Shown here one piece after another: positions 1 through 5,985 of a stretch of DNA of 18,761 nucleotides; position 1 is the first letter of the stretch; each line of letters opens with the position of its first letter. The notes beneath the pieces were generated by a model. The model had not been told where the DNA came from and searched no databases. It worked only from the letters and a program-made list of their open reading frames with translations. The DNA comes from CAZDRX01 sp964508225 (GTDB lineage Bacteria; Patescibacteriota; Gracilibacteria; Peribacterales; Peribacteraceae). The DNA is taken from contig CAZDRX010000022.1 of the NCBI GenBank assembly GCA_964508225.1, positions 1 to 18,761 on the forward strand, written 5' to 3'. Both the position numbers and the translations under genes were made by a program.

Positions 1-2
1 TG

Positions 3-524
3 GTCTACAGCCACCCCGAGGCGCGTGATTTCGTCGCGGCCGCACACGCGAACCGCGTGAAGAACCTGCACGTGGAGGCCGATGTCATCGCCGGAACCGC
101 CACGGCCGCCATCGGCTGGGGGGCTCTCACCGCCGACCGCCTGAGCCTGCCGTTCGTGTACGTTCGAGCCAAGCCGAAAGAACACGGCGCGAAGAAGATG
201 ATTGAAGGTGACCTCAAGCCCGAGAAGCACGTGGTTGTGGTGGAAGACCTCATCTCGACCGCCACGAGTTCCGCCAACACCGTCACGGCGCTGCGCGAGG
301 AGGGGAAGTGCTTCGTCACGGATGTCGTGTCGATCTTCAGCTACGAACTCCTCGCAGGCCTCGAGAAGGCGCGTGAGCTCAAGATCCGCCTGCACCCGCT
401 CGCGACGATCACGACGCTCATCGATGTGGCACTCGAGCAGGACCGTATCACGGAGGAGCAGGCCAAGATGATCGCGGACTTCGCAGGCGATCCGGAGCAT
501 TGGGCAGCCAAGCACGGACACTAA
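3..524 (+). CDS. pyrE: Orotate phosphoribosyltransferase, 3' part
   Basis: The protein joins orotate to PRPP to give OMP in pyrimidine synthesis and acts in the cytosol. The reading frame is open to the window edge, so the true start lies upstream; about 173 residues are visible against roughly 200-230 in the family. Visible motifs are DVIAGTATAAIGWGAL, the catalytic-loop sequence YVRAKPKEHGAKK with the Arg, Lys and His-Gly expected of OPRTs, and the PRPP-binding stretch VVVVEDLISTATSS. In many relatives the last motif reads STGGSS or STGxSS, so the Gly is replaced by Ala here. E. coli PyrE has a similarly altered TAGTA, so this is not evidence of inactivity. It converges on a small lipoprotein gene, with two hairpins between them. 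The family assignment is firm; the missing N-terminus cannot be judged. Confidence 0.93.
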   Translation, partial: VYSHPEARDFVAAAHANRVKNLHVEADVIAGTATAAIGWGALTADRLSLPFVYVRAKPKEHGAKKMIEGDLKPEKHVVVVEDLISTATSSANTVTALREEGKCFVTDVVSIFSYELLAGLEKARELKIRLHPLATITTLIDVALEQDRITEEQAKMIADFAGDPEHWAAKHGH

Positions 525-532
525 AAGCAGCC

Positions 533-548
533 GGGATCCGAGGATCCC
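533..548. terminator. Hairpin between convergent genes
   Basis: A perfect 7-bp stem GGGATCC/GGATCCC with a two-base loop starts 9 nt after the pyrE stop. CAGC (528-531) and GCTG (550-553) extend it by four pairs beyond one mismatch. No T-tract follows, so a classical intrinsic terminator is not certain; the position between two convergent stops suggests mRNA-end formation or stability. Confidence 0.45.
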
Positions 549-557
549 AGCTGAAGT

Positions 558-581
558 GACGGATGAATAAAGGAATCCGTC
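558..581. terminator. Second hairpin just past the lipoprotein stop
   Basis: GACGGAT (558-564) and ATCCGTC (575-581) form a perfect 7-bp stem around a 10-nt A-rich loop. It lies right after the stop codon of the minus-strand lipoprotein gene (584-586). No clear T-run is present on either side. It is a plausible 3'-end structure, not a proven terminator. Confidence 0.35.
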
Positions 582-583
582 GA

Positions 584-754
584 TTATCTGCTCGCTGTTT
601 CGAGGTGGTACGTGACGTGCACGTCACAACCCGGACAGCCTGGATAGACGGGGATGGTGACGGCATGAGCCCTCACATCAAGTTGCGACCGTGCGGTCGA
701 CTTGCAACCCGTGTAGAACACCAGAAGAAGGAGAACGAACATCAAGCGTTTCAT
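584..754 (-). CDS. Small lipoprotein, 56 residues
   Basis: The product starts MKRLMFVLLLLVFYTGC, a clear lipoprotein signal: two basic residues, a hydrophobic core and a lipobox ending in Cys17. The mature part is only about 40 residues and contains a PGCPGC motif, so it should be a small lipid-anchored envelope protein with a possible metal-binding or disulfide Cys pair. The ATG at 754 was chosen over an upstream in-frame start at 811 because AGGGAGG (761-767 on the opposite strand) sits 6 nt before it and the signal peptide begins there. A promoter at 832-860 would give a leader of about 70 nt with a strong hairpin at 791-809. The function is unknown. The signal peptide and ribosome site make it real despite its size. 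Confidence 0.72.
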   Translation of the reverse strand: MKRLMFVLLLLVFYTGCKSTARSQLDVRAHAVTIPVYPGCPGCDVHVTYHLETASR

Positions 755-790
755 AACCGGCCTCCCTGCAAAGGAACAGAGCACGCACCC

Positions 791-809
791 GCCACGGTTC
801 CACCGTGGC
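791..809 (-). promoter_or_regulatory. Hairpin in lipoprotein gene leader
   Basis: GCCACGGT (791-798) and ACCGTGGC (802-809) form a perfect 8-bp GC-rich stem with a 3-nt loop. It sits in the predicted transcribed leader of the 584-754 lipoprotein gene, between its promoter and its ribosome site. It could control translation or mRNA stability; no known riboswitch class was recognised. Confidence 0.4.
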
Positions 810-831
810 ATTCAAAGAACGTGCACGGTGC

Positions 832-860
832 ATTGTAAGGCGGTTTATTGACTAAATCAA
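832..860 (-). promoter_or_regulatory. Sigma-70-like promoter for the lipoprotein gene
   Basis: Read on the minus strand, TTGATT (855-860) is followed after 17 nt by TACAAT (832-837). These match the -35 and -10 consensus at 4/6 and 5/6. It is back-to-back with the plus-strand promoter at 848-876, so the two promoters interleave. Confidence 0.55.
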
Positions 861-876
861 GATTTTATTCTATAAT
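848..876 (+). promoter_or_regulatory. Near-consensus sigma-70 promoter
   Basis: TTGACT (848-853), a 17-nt spacer and a perfect TATAAT (871-876) lie in an AT-rich island within GC-rich sequence. Transcription would start near 883, about 23 nt before the ATG at 906. No Shine-Dalgarno sequence is seen in that leader. Confidence 0.78.
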
Positions 877-905
877 ATGAATTAATACCAACTACCTCCA
901 TTTCT

Positions 906-1385
906 ATGGCTGAAGCCACCCACAACGAACACGAGGCCCTCGGCACGCTCACGGCGCGTCTGGATGATCTGGCAACGTGCGCAGAATCTTCGTTCAATCC
1001 GGATTTCGCCGTAGATGCGATCGAAGATGCGATCGGCGGTTCCATGGCAAGCGACACGCACCGTGCCGCGATTGTGGATTTCTCGAGTGAGGATATCGCC
1101 CACCTTGAGGAAGTCGTGAAACGTTTCGACAGGAATCCGCCGGCACTGAACGACAACGCCGATCTGGAGCTCTATGCGGACATGATCGGCGAAGCCGAGA
1201 TGCTCATCGGTCTCCGCAAGCAACAGATTGCGGACGAAGCTCGGCTCGGCGGACGCACAGCGCGCATCAATATGGAGATGTCGCAGCAGCAGGCTGCGCA
1301 GCGCAGGATCTTCCTCGATTCCGCGCACAACACGCTCAATGCAGCGGGCGATCTCGGTCGCAAGAGGACGAAGAAGCTGGCCTAA
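906..1385 (+). CDS. Orphan protein, 159 residues, helical and acidic
   Basis: I do not recognise a family. The product is soluble with no signal peptide or membrane segment. It is rich in Ala, Glu and Asp, with long amphipathic stretches, and ends in a basic tail (GRKRTKKLA). A Met/Gln-rich segment (NMEMSQQQAAQRR) lies near residue 120. A near-consensus promoter precedes it, no other in-frame start lies in the leader, and codon use looks like its neighbours, so it is very likely expressed. Its stop overlaps that of the convergent 1382-1819 gene by four bases. Its general style resembles the 166-residue orphan at 5986, but I see no convincing alignment. Confidence 0.75.
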   Translation: MAEATHNEHEALGTLTARLDDLATCAESSFNPDFAVDAIEDAIGGSMASDTHRAAIVDFSSEDIAHLEEVVKRFDRNPPALNDNADLELYADMIGEAEMLIGLRKQQIADEARLGGRTARINMEMSQQQAAQRRIFLDSAHNTLNAAGDLGRKRTKKLA

Positions 1386-1819
1386 ACGCCGAGACGGTTT
1401 ACGAGACGCTGGATCGCAAGATCGTCGAGGCTCCAGATGAGCCCGCAGATGGCATCGCGTATCTCGGACTCGAGTCCGCTCAAACGTGCGAGCTGTTCGG
1501 GAATACCGGCGGCGGTTTCCGCCGAGAGAACGTCGTGAAGCTCAGAGCGAACCGCCGCAGTCTTGCCAAGCATGTGGAGAATGGCGCGCCGCTGGGAGAG
1601 CGTCGGAGCCCCCTGCCTGAGATGCGGAGGGAACTTGAAACTCCGTACCGTATCCGCCGGTCTGTCGAGAGCGTCTTGCGGCAGCCCGAGCACGCGCACT
1701 CCCTGGAGAAGGACACTCACCTCACGGTCACTCTGCTCTACATCGAAGAAGAGTCCGGTCGCCTCGAAGAGCTCCTGCTGCAGCAGCGAATACGCCGGCG
1801 TGACGACCTCGGGAGTCAT
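1382..1819 (-). CDS. Orphan protein, 145 residues
   Basis: No family is recognised. The product is soluble and helical, with a proline-containing middle (FKFPPHLRQGAPTLSQRR) and a Leu/Ile-rich C-terminal third that looks like a helical bundle. There is no signal peptide. The ATG at 1819 lies 9 nt after a -10-like box whose -35 is a perfect TTGACA, so the mRNA probably has almost no leader. The gene follows pheS on the same strand, but this promoter in the 53-nt gap suggests it can be transcribed alone. Its TAG stop shares bases with the TAA of the convergent 906-1385 gene. Confidence 0.72.
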   Translation of the reverse strand: MTPEVVTPAYSLLQQELFEATGLFFDVEQSDREVSVLLQGVRVLGLPQDALDRPADTVRSFKFPPHLRQGAPTLSQRRAILHMLGKTAAVRSELHDVLSAETAAGIPEQLARLSGLESEIRDAICGLIWSLDDLAIQRLVNRLGV

Positions 1820-1828
1820 AAGTATGTT

Positions 1829-1857
1829 ATTTTCAACTATTATTTTTGTTTTGTCAA
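1829..1857 (-). promoter_or_regulatory. Promoter for the 145-residue orphan
   Basis: On the minus strand a consensus TTGACA (1852-1857) precedes GAAAAT (1829-1834; 4/6 to TATAAT) by 17 nt. The -10 ends 9 nt before the ATG at 1819, predicting a leader of only a few bases. The region is AT-rich compared with its surroundings. Confidence 0.6.
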
Positions 1858-1872
1858 AATACGGAATCCTGG

Positions 1873-2880
1873 CTAGAACTGCTTCAGGAAACGGAGGTCA
1901 CCATTGAAGAACAAGCGAAGATCCGGAATCTGATGACGGATCATGATCATGCGCTCAACGCCGAAGCCGAACGCGAAGCCGCGGTTCTTCTCTGGATCGA
2001 TCCCGACATTCTTCAGCACGTTCGGGTGCACCATGCCGCAGCCCACAATCTCGAGCCATCGACCCTCGCGACTCTGCGACTCGTCCCCTCTCCAACGCAT
2101 GTCCATCTCCAGACCCGGTTCCACGAACGGGAAGAAACCGGTGCGCCAGCGGAAGTCGGCATCGGTGCTCACGAGTTCCTTCACGGCGGTTTCCATGACG
2201 GCTTTCATGTTCGCCATCGTGACATCGGGTCCGATCATGAGCCCTTCGATCTGGTGGAACATCGGCGAGTGCGTGGCGTCGCTGTCTTTGCGGTAGACCT
2301 TACCGGCACAGATCATGCGGAAGGGCGGCTTCCTGCCCTCCATGTAACGGATCTGCACGGGGGAGGTGTGTGTCCGGAGCACCGTACGGTCCAGCGAACT
2401 GACCCAGAACGTATCCTGCGCGTCGCGTGCCGGATGCGTCTCGGGGATATTGAGCATGTTGAAATTGTAGTGCTCGGTCTCGAGCTCGGGGCCCGACGCG
2501 GAATCGAAGCCCATACGTCCGAAGACCTCCTCGGCCTTCCGGATGAATTCATGCACGAGGTGCAGGTGACCCGATTCCTGTGCGGGAAGATCGAGTGTCA
2601 CATCGAGAGCGTCACTGTCGCCCAGTGCCCCGCGCGAAGCGGCACCGAGAGCACGCTCGCGATCAGCAAAAGCCGTCTCAAGCTCCGTCTTGATCGCATT
2701 GAACTCCTGTCCCTTCGTCCGGCGTTCCTCTGGCGAGAGGGAACCGAGATCCTTCATCGCAGTGGTGAGTGCGCCCGCCTTGCGCCCGAAGATCTCCTGA
2801 CGGATGACGTCGAGATCAGCCGTGGAGCCTGCGGAAGCAATGCGATCGATGTAGCCGTTCCAGGGGGATGAGAGTGCCAT
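1873..2880 (-). CDS. pheS: Phenylalanyl-tRNA synthetase alpha subunit
   Basis: This is the catalytic subunit of the (alpha-beta)2 enzyme that charges tRNA-Phe. At 335 residues it has the usual family length. Class II synthetase features are visible: the N-terminal coiled-coil tRNA-contacting region (about 1-90), motif 2 in FRMICAGKVYRKDSDATHSP followed by MFHQIEGLMIG, and motif 3 as AFGFGVERMIMI near the C-terminus. The beta-subunit gene pheT usually follows pheS but is absent here; the next gene on this strand is an unrelated orphan, so pheT must lie elsewhere. No Shine-Dalgarno is seen. A weak -10-like TACACT lies 10 nt before the ATG, hinting at a short leader. Confidence 0.97.
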   Translation of the reverse strand: MALSSPWNGYIDRIASAGSTADLDVIRQEIFGRKAGALTTAMKDLGSLSPEERRTKGQEFNAIKTELETAFADRERALGAASRGALGDSDALDVTLDLPAQESGHLHLVHEFIRKAEEVFGRMGFDSASGPELETEHYNFNMLNIPETHPARDAQDTFWVSSLDRTVLRTHTSPVQIRYMEGRKPPFRMICAGKVYRKDSDATHSPMFHQIEGLMIGPDVTMANMKAVMETAVKELVSTDADFRWRTGFFPFVEPGLEMDMRWRGDESQSREGRWLEIVGCGMVHPNVLKNVGIDPEKNRGFAFGFGVERMIMIRHQIPDLRLFFNGDLRFLKQF

Positions 2881-2913
2881 ATCGGACGGAAGTGTACGGA
2901 AAAAGAACCCCGC

Positions 2914-3276
2914 TTACGAGAGCAAGGCCATCTCAATGAGGAAGAACACGAGAAAAATGAGGAGCCCGATCCACCATGTGAGAATTTCGAGAATGAGGAA
3001 CAGGAAGACGAGTGTCGTGGCGGTGGCGATGAGGAGCCCCTCCCGAAACGAGAGCGAGAGCTTGCGGCCTGCGTCCATCCCTTCCATGGAGAGACGGCTC
3101 CAGATGAAGTAACAGACCAGTGTGGAGACGCTCGCCGCCGAGAGGAATACCGTGAGGAAGAAGAACGGCACCGCCACGGCAGGAGACGCAAGGGGGCTCA
3201 CGTTGAAAAGGATCACCATGAGTGATGCGAGCGAGAGGAGAGCCGCGGCGGCGATACGGGCGAGGGTCTGCGTCAT
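2914..3276 (-). CDS. Small polytopic membrane protein, 120 residues
   Basis: The product has about four hydrophobic segments (roughly residues 7-27, 31-58, 82-98 and 100-118), with a basic, polar loop near 60-78 (SRLSMEGMDAGRKLSLSFRE). No family is recognised. It ends the purE operon: its ATG overlaps the stop of the uracil-DNA glycosylase gene in an ATGA arrangement (3273-3276), which implies translational coupling. The conserved spacing supports a real gene although its role is unknown. Confidence 0.75.
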   Translation of the reverse strand: MTQTLARIAAAALLSLASLMVILFNVSPLASPAVAVPFFFLTVFLSAASVSTLVCYFIWSRLSMEGMDAGRKLSLSFREGLLIATATTLVFLFLILEILTWWIGLLIFLVFFLIEMALLS

Positions 3277-3827
3277 GCGAGTGTCTGGAGAAACTGTGCG
3301 AGCGCCTTGAAGTCAGCCTGAAGCGCTCCGCGTAGACTTCCGTTATGGAGAGCTGCCGCGGGGTGATAGATGGGGAAGACGGTGATCTCATCGGTGAGCT
3401 TGAAGGGCTTGCCGTGGGCGGTGCTGATCGTCTGGCTCGGGAAGAAGTGTCCGAGGGAGTGACGACCGAGAGGGACGATGACTCTGGGCTTCAGGAGCGC
3501 GATCTCAAGCATGAGCCACGGCATGCACTGTTCCTTTTCGATCGGCTCCGGCTCACGATTATTCGGCGGCCGGAACTTCACGACATTCGAGATGTAGACC
3601 TCCTCACGCTTGAGCCCGATGGAGGCAAGCAGCTCATTCAGGAACTGACCTGCAGCACCGACGAACGGACGACGCAGCTCGTCCTCTTTCTGTCCGGGAG
3701 CCTCTCCGATGAACATGATCTTCGCTTCCGGACTCCCCTCGCCGAGCACCGCGTTCGCGGTCTTCGCAAGATCGCACCCCTTCCAGACCGTGAGTTTTTC
3801 TTTCAGAAGATCGAGCGTCAATTCCAT
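3273..3827 (-). CDS. Type-4-like uracil-DNA glycosylase lacking two Fe-S Cys
   Basis: It should remove uracil from DNA at the start of base-excision repair. At 184 residues it carries motif A as GEAPGQKED (41-49), PFVGAAGQFLNELL (54-67), VYISNVVKFRPPNNR (77-91) and the HPA motif (155-157). Thermophile-type family-4 enzymes bind a 4Fe-4S cluster with four Cys. Here the first is Trp15 and the third is Phe85, while Cys18 and Cys101 remain, so the cluster is probably lost. The residue before the Gly of the later RG motif is His (AHGKP). The start at 3827 was chosen because homology begins there and it leaves 7 nt to the upstream gene. The longer ORF N-terminus is antisense-like, basic and unrelated to the family. 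Confidence 0.88.
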   Translation of the reverse strand: MELTLDLLKEKLTVWKGCDLAKTANAVLGEGSPEAKIMFIGEAPGQKEDELRRPFVGAAGQFLNELLASIGLKREEVYISNVVKFRPPNNREPEPIEKEQCMPWLMLEIALLKPRVIVPLGRHSLGHFFPSQTISTAHGKPFKLTDEITVFPIYHPAAALHNGSLRGALQADFKALAQFLQTLA

Positions 3828-3834
3828 GCGCAAA

Positions 3835-4125
3835 TCATACCATCGGATCCGGCCCCCGCTGCATGACGAGTTGCAGGTCGCGATGAATGTCGCTGAGTGT
3901 CTGTGATGACCATCCGGTCGCGTACAGCACCTGACGGGGCAGCATCGCACGGACTTCGTCCGATCCCTGTGCGCCATCGATCTCCGCGACACTCACCAGA
4001 TGCTGCATCGCAGAGCGGACTTCTCGCGCGGTTTCACCGGATCGGCCACTTCCTCCGTCAAAATTCTCAATGGCCGCGAGCAGGCGCTCGATGGGCTGTT
4101 CGAGGGGATGATGCGGGTACGTCAT
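3835..4125 (-). CDS. Orphan protein, 96 residues, in purE operon
   Basis: A small soluble protein with no recognised domain, predicted mostly helical (PIERLLAAIENFDG near the N-terminus, LSDIHRDLQLVMQ near the C-terminus). Its ATG lies 6 nt after the purE stop and its stop 7 nt before the glycosylase ATG, the spacing of a cotranscribed gene. Support comes from this packing and from codon use, not from homology. It might be unrelated to purine synthesis, since the operon mixes functions. Confidence 0.62.
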   Translation of the reverse strand: MTYPHHPLEQPIERLLAAIENFDGGSGRSGETAREVRSAMQHLVSVAEIDGAQGSDEVRAMLPRQVLYATGWSSQTLSDIHRDLQLVMQRGPDPMV

Positions 4126-4131
4126 AGCTGA

Positions 4132-4584
4132 CTAGTACTCCGCCTTGATTTTGCGGATGCGCTCGAGGAGCCTCTTCTGAAGTGCTTTGTCAGCCTGACC
4201 GAGGATGCGGAGCGTGGCGATGGCGGCGTTCTTGGCACCTGCGACCGTCATGACGGGAACATCGGACGGCATGCGGAGGCTGCTGTGGATGTCCACCATG
4301 TACTCTTCGAGGGTCGCATGCGGCGGACAGTTCACGACGGGATGGACGCACGATCCGGCGACGACACCGCCAAGTCCGTTGCTCATACCGACACACGTGA
4401 TGATGACGGTGGGCTCCGTACGGGCGTTGAGTGTCTCGATCACCTTCACCACTTTCTCGGGGACTTTGTGCGCGGAAGCGACGACGATCTCGGAAGAAAC
4501 CCCGTACTCGTCGAGGATCTTGGCGATGGTCTTCGCGAAATCGGTGTCGACCTTGGATCCGAGGAGAAAAGTGACAGTAGGCAT
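4132..4584 (-). CDS. purE: AIR carboxylase PurE, class II type
   Basis: It makes carboxyaminoimidazole ribonucleotide in purine synthesis. The 150-residue product has the PurE fold signatures: FLLGSKVD (6-13), SAHKVP (37-42), GMSNGLGGVVAG (66-77) and SSLRMPSD (101-108). Typical bacterial class I enzymes (N5-CAIR mutase, paired with PurK) have SAHRTP and a GAAHLPG loop. The SAHK, SNGLG and SSLR-P pattern here matches class II enzymes, such as the AIR carboxylase part of animal PAICS, which use CO2 directly. The ATG at 4584 is preferred over one at 4611 because a promoter's -10 (4591-4596) lies between them. It heads a four-gene operon ending at 2914. Confidence 0.92.
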   Translation of the reverse strand: MPTVTFLLGSKVDTDFAKTIAKILDEYGVSSEIVVASAHKVPEKVVKVIETLNARTEPTVIITCVGMSNGLGGVVAGSCVHPVVNCPPHATLEEYMVDIHSSLRMPSDVPVMTVAGAKNAAIATLRILGQADKALQKRLLERIRKIKAEY

Positions 4585-4590
4585 GGCCTG

Positions 4591-4618
4591 ACTATACCAA
4601 AATCCCTTCAATTGTGAA
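4591..4618 (-). promoter_or_regulatory. purE operon promoter, predicted leaderless
   Basis: On the minus strand TTCACA (4613-4618; 5/6 to consensus) is followed after 16 nt by TATAGT (4591-4596; 5/6). Only 6 nt separate the -10 from the ATG at 4584, so transcription should start at or next to the A of the start codon. Confidence 0.68.
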
Positions 4619-4635
4619 CGGGGAGCCGATATACT
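4607..4635 (+). promoter_or_regulatory. Probable tRNA-Ala promoter
   Basis: TATACT (4630-4635; 5/6) lies 22 nt before the tRNA and has a weak TTCAAT (4607-4612) 17 nt upstream. It overlaps the divergent purE promoter. An AGCCG/CGGCT inverted repeat (4624-4628, 4639-4643) surrounds the -10. Confidence 0.5.
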
Positions 4636-4656
4636 CCCCCGGCTACCTGAATCCGT

Positions 4657-4732
4657 GGGGCTCTAGCTCATCTGGTAGAGCGCTTCCATGGCATGGAAGA
4701 GGTAAGGGGTTCGAGTCCCCTGAGCTCCACCA
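4657..4732 (+). tRNA. tRNA-Ala (anticodon GGC)
   Basis: A full cloverleaf is visible. The acceptor GGGGCTC pairs with GAGCTCC with one G-T pair. The D stem is GCTC/GAGC. The anticodon stem CTTCC/GGAAG encloses loop ATGGCAT with anticodon GGC. The T arm is AGGGG/CCCCT around TTCGAGT. Discriminator A4729 is followed by an encoded CCA (4730-4732). DedA starts 33 nt downstream and may be cotranscribed. Confidence 0.96.
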
Positions 4733-4765
4733 TCAATCTTCGTCGTTCCGGCAGCAAGGAAAATT

Positions 4766-5401
4766 ATGTTCCAAACGCTGGTACAACACATCGAGCCCCT
4801 CATTCAGGCCTACGGCGCCCTCGGGGTTTTTCTGGCGAGCGTGACGGAGGAGATGATCGCACCGATTCCGTCGACCATCGTCGTCTTCACCGCCGGACTC
4901 GTCCTCACGCACGGACTCCACGGACAGGAGGCCGCGATGGCACTGCTCTTCAAGGTGATTCTNNNNNNNNNNACGCTGGGCTCACTCTTCCCCTACACCA
5001 TCGCACGCATGGGAGAGAAGGTGGCCATCGACCGTTTCGGCAAGTACATCGGCATCGACTGGTCCACGATCGAGAAGCTGAAGGCATGGTCGGCAAAGAC
5101 GTTCTCGGATGAAGTCATCATCTTCGGCACGCGCGCGATCCCCGGCGTGCCCACGATGGCGGTGTCCATCATCGCCGGTCTCGCACAGATCCCCGTCATG
5201 GAGTACATGCTCTACAGCTTCCTCGGTTGCGTGATCCGCACGACGATCCTCAGCTTTGCAGGATGGTTCGGCGGGCGGCAGTACGGCTTCCTCATGGAAA
5301 TCGTCAGCAATTCCGAAGATCACCTCCTCATGATCGCCATTGCGGTGCTCTGCAGCGCCGTGGTGGCCTGGATCGTGCTCCGGAGCAAGAAGAGCGCCTG
5401 A
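4766..5401 (+). CDS. DedA-family (VTT domain) membrane protein, with N gap
   Basis: DedA proteins are inner-membrane proteins linked to lipid-carrier flipping and membrane homeostasis. Signatures seen are GALGVFLASVTEEMIAPIPS near residues 17-36, SLFPYTIARMGEKVAIDRFG after the gap, and GTRAIPGVPTMAVSIIAGLA (the conserved G/R/P loop) near the middle, with a hydrophobic C-terminal segment ending in basic RSKKSA. Length is 211 residues, normal for the family. Ten Ns (4963-4972) interrupt the gene. The frame after them still gives DedA sequence, so the true gap length is probably compatible modulo three. AAGGA precedes the ATG by several nt, one of few SD-like sites here. Confidence 0.9.
   Translation: MFQTLVQHIEPLIQAYGALGVFLASVTEEMIAPIPSTIVVFTAGLVLTHGLHGQEAAMALLFKVIXXXXTLGSLFPYTIARMGEKVAIDRFGKYIGIDWSTIEKLKAWSAKTFSDEVIIFGTRAIPGVPTMAVSIIAGLAQIPVMEYMLYSFLGCVIRTTILSFAGWFGGRQYGFLMEIVSNSEDHLLMIAIAVLCSAVVAWIVLRSKKSA
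4963..4972. other. Run of ten undetermined bases
   Basis: Ten Ns lie inside the DedA-family gene and mark an assembly or consensus gap. Three to four codons between FKVI and TLGSLFPY are unknown. A fixed run of ten may not equal the true gap size. Confidence 0.99.
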
Positions 5402-5467
5402 AAAGGGACGATTGCCGCATGGAAAGAAAACTGATAGCCTTTGCGGGCTGTTTTCAAGACAGCGTGT

Positions 5468-5544
5468 GCGCCCGTAGCTCAGCTGGATAGAGCATCAGCT
5501 TGCGGAGCTGGGGGTCGTAGGTTCAAATCCTGCCGGGCGCACCA
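5468..5544 (+). tRNA. tRNA-Arg (anticodon GCG)
   Basis: The acceptor GCGCCCG pairs perfectly with CGGGCGC. The D stem is GCTC/GAGC. The anticodon stem TCAGC/GCTGG has one T-G pair and loop TTGCGGA, giving anticodon GCG (5502-5504). The T arm is GTAGG/CCTGC around TTCAAAT. A5541 and an encoded CCA (5542-5544) finish it. Most bacteria read CGC and CGU with ACG (inosine-modified) instead. A T6 run follows directly after AA. Confidence 0.92.
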
Positions 5545-5660
5545 ATTTTTTCATCGCTGGATAGAGCATCAGCTTGTGAGCTTCAGGGTCGTACGGTTCA
5601 CATCCTGCCGGGCGCACCAATTTTTCATCGCTGGAGAGAGCGTCAGTCCTGGGGAGCTGA
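5482..5660 (+). repeat. 74-bp tandem repeat derived from tRNA-Arg
   Basis: GCTGGA recurs at 5482, 5556 and 5630, exactly 74 bp apart. The unit covers the tRNA from the D loop through CCA plus the downstream AATTTTTCATC. The second copy carries substitutions in the anticodon arm and one inserted base in the T arm, balanced by one fewer T in the T-run. The third copy decays after about 30 bp. This looks like an old slippage or unequal-exchange duplication. Confidence 0.85.
5556..5619 (+). pseudogene. Truncated tRNA-Arg remnant
   Basis: This second repeat copy keeps the D-loop 3' part, a T-arm-like region and an intact CGGGCGC-A-CCA end. It lacks the 5' acceptor strand and half the D stem, which are replaced by ACCAATTTTTTCATC. 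The anticodon stem no longer pairs properly. It cannot fold as a tRNA. Confidence 0.8.
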
Positions 5661-5846
5661 AACTATTGCACCCCTGATTCTTTTCGCCGCGGCTGCTGCT
5701 TCCTGAAAAACCGCGAGTGCCGCTTCGGCCTCGCTGGAATTCCTGAATCCATATGCACTGCGGAGGAGCGCAAGCGTATACGGACGATCCTGCGCGAGCA
5801 CATCATCACCCGCGATCCCTACGCCGAGCTCAGCGTTGATACCCAT
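5643..5846 (-). CDS. Small orphan protein, 67 residues
   Basis: The protein begins MGINAELGVGIAGDDVLAQD and has a helical Ala-rich C-terminal half (SEAEAALAVFQEAAAAAK). No family is recognised. The ATG at 5846 is preferred over the longer in-frame start at 5927 because a promoter (TTGACT, 16 nt, CATAGT) ends 7 nt before it. The last codons and the stop fall inside the third copy of the tRNA-derived repeat, so the original C-terminus may have been replaced by the duplication. Evidence is promoter position and reading frame only. Confidence 0.45.
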   Translation of the reverse strand: MGINAELGVGIAGDDVLAQDRPYTLALLRSAYGFRNSSEAEAALAVFQEAAAAAKRIRGAIVSAPQD

Positions 5847-5853
5847 ACATATC

Positions 5854-5881
5854 ACTATGACCCTCTCATTCGAAGAGTCAA
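5854..5881 (-). promoter_or_regulatory. Promoter for the 67-residue orphan
   Basis: On the minus strand TTGACT (5876-5881; 5/6) and CATAGT (5854-5859; 4/6) are 16 nt apart. The -10 ends 7 nt before the ATG at 5846, predicting a leaderless transcript. Confidence 0.5.
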
Positions 5882-5949
5882 AGAAATGAGGTCGATGCAC
5901 CGAAAGTTCAATCCAGAGCCCTGACATGACCTCTCAGACAGAAGATTCT

Positions 5950-5979
5950 TTGACATTAGATACATTCATGCTGTAATAT
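5950..5979 (+). promoter_or_regulatory. Promoter for the 166-residue orphan, leaderless
   Basis: A perfect TTGACA (5950-5955) is followed by overlapping -10 candidates TGTAAT (5972-5977; 16-nt spacer, 5/6) and TAATAT (5974-5979; 18-nt spacer). The ATG at 5986 lies 6-8 nt after either, so the mRNA should start at or beside the start codon. Confidence 0.7.
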
Positions 5980-5985
5980 ATCAGT

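Noticed and set aside
1846..2871. 341-residue open frame on the plus strand
   Set aside because: It is antisense to pheS, which carries all synthetase motifs. Its His- and Glu-rich composition fits a shadow frame.
5482..5660. Possible CRISPR array
   Set aside because: The 74-bp unit repeats without distinct spacers and is a piece of the neighbouring tRNA.
5441..5677. 78-residue frame with APVAQLDRASACGAGGRR
   Set aside because: It is a sense read-through of the tRNA-Arg(GCG) and its repeat copies, a common spurious ORF.
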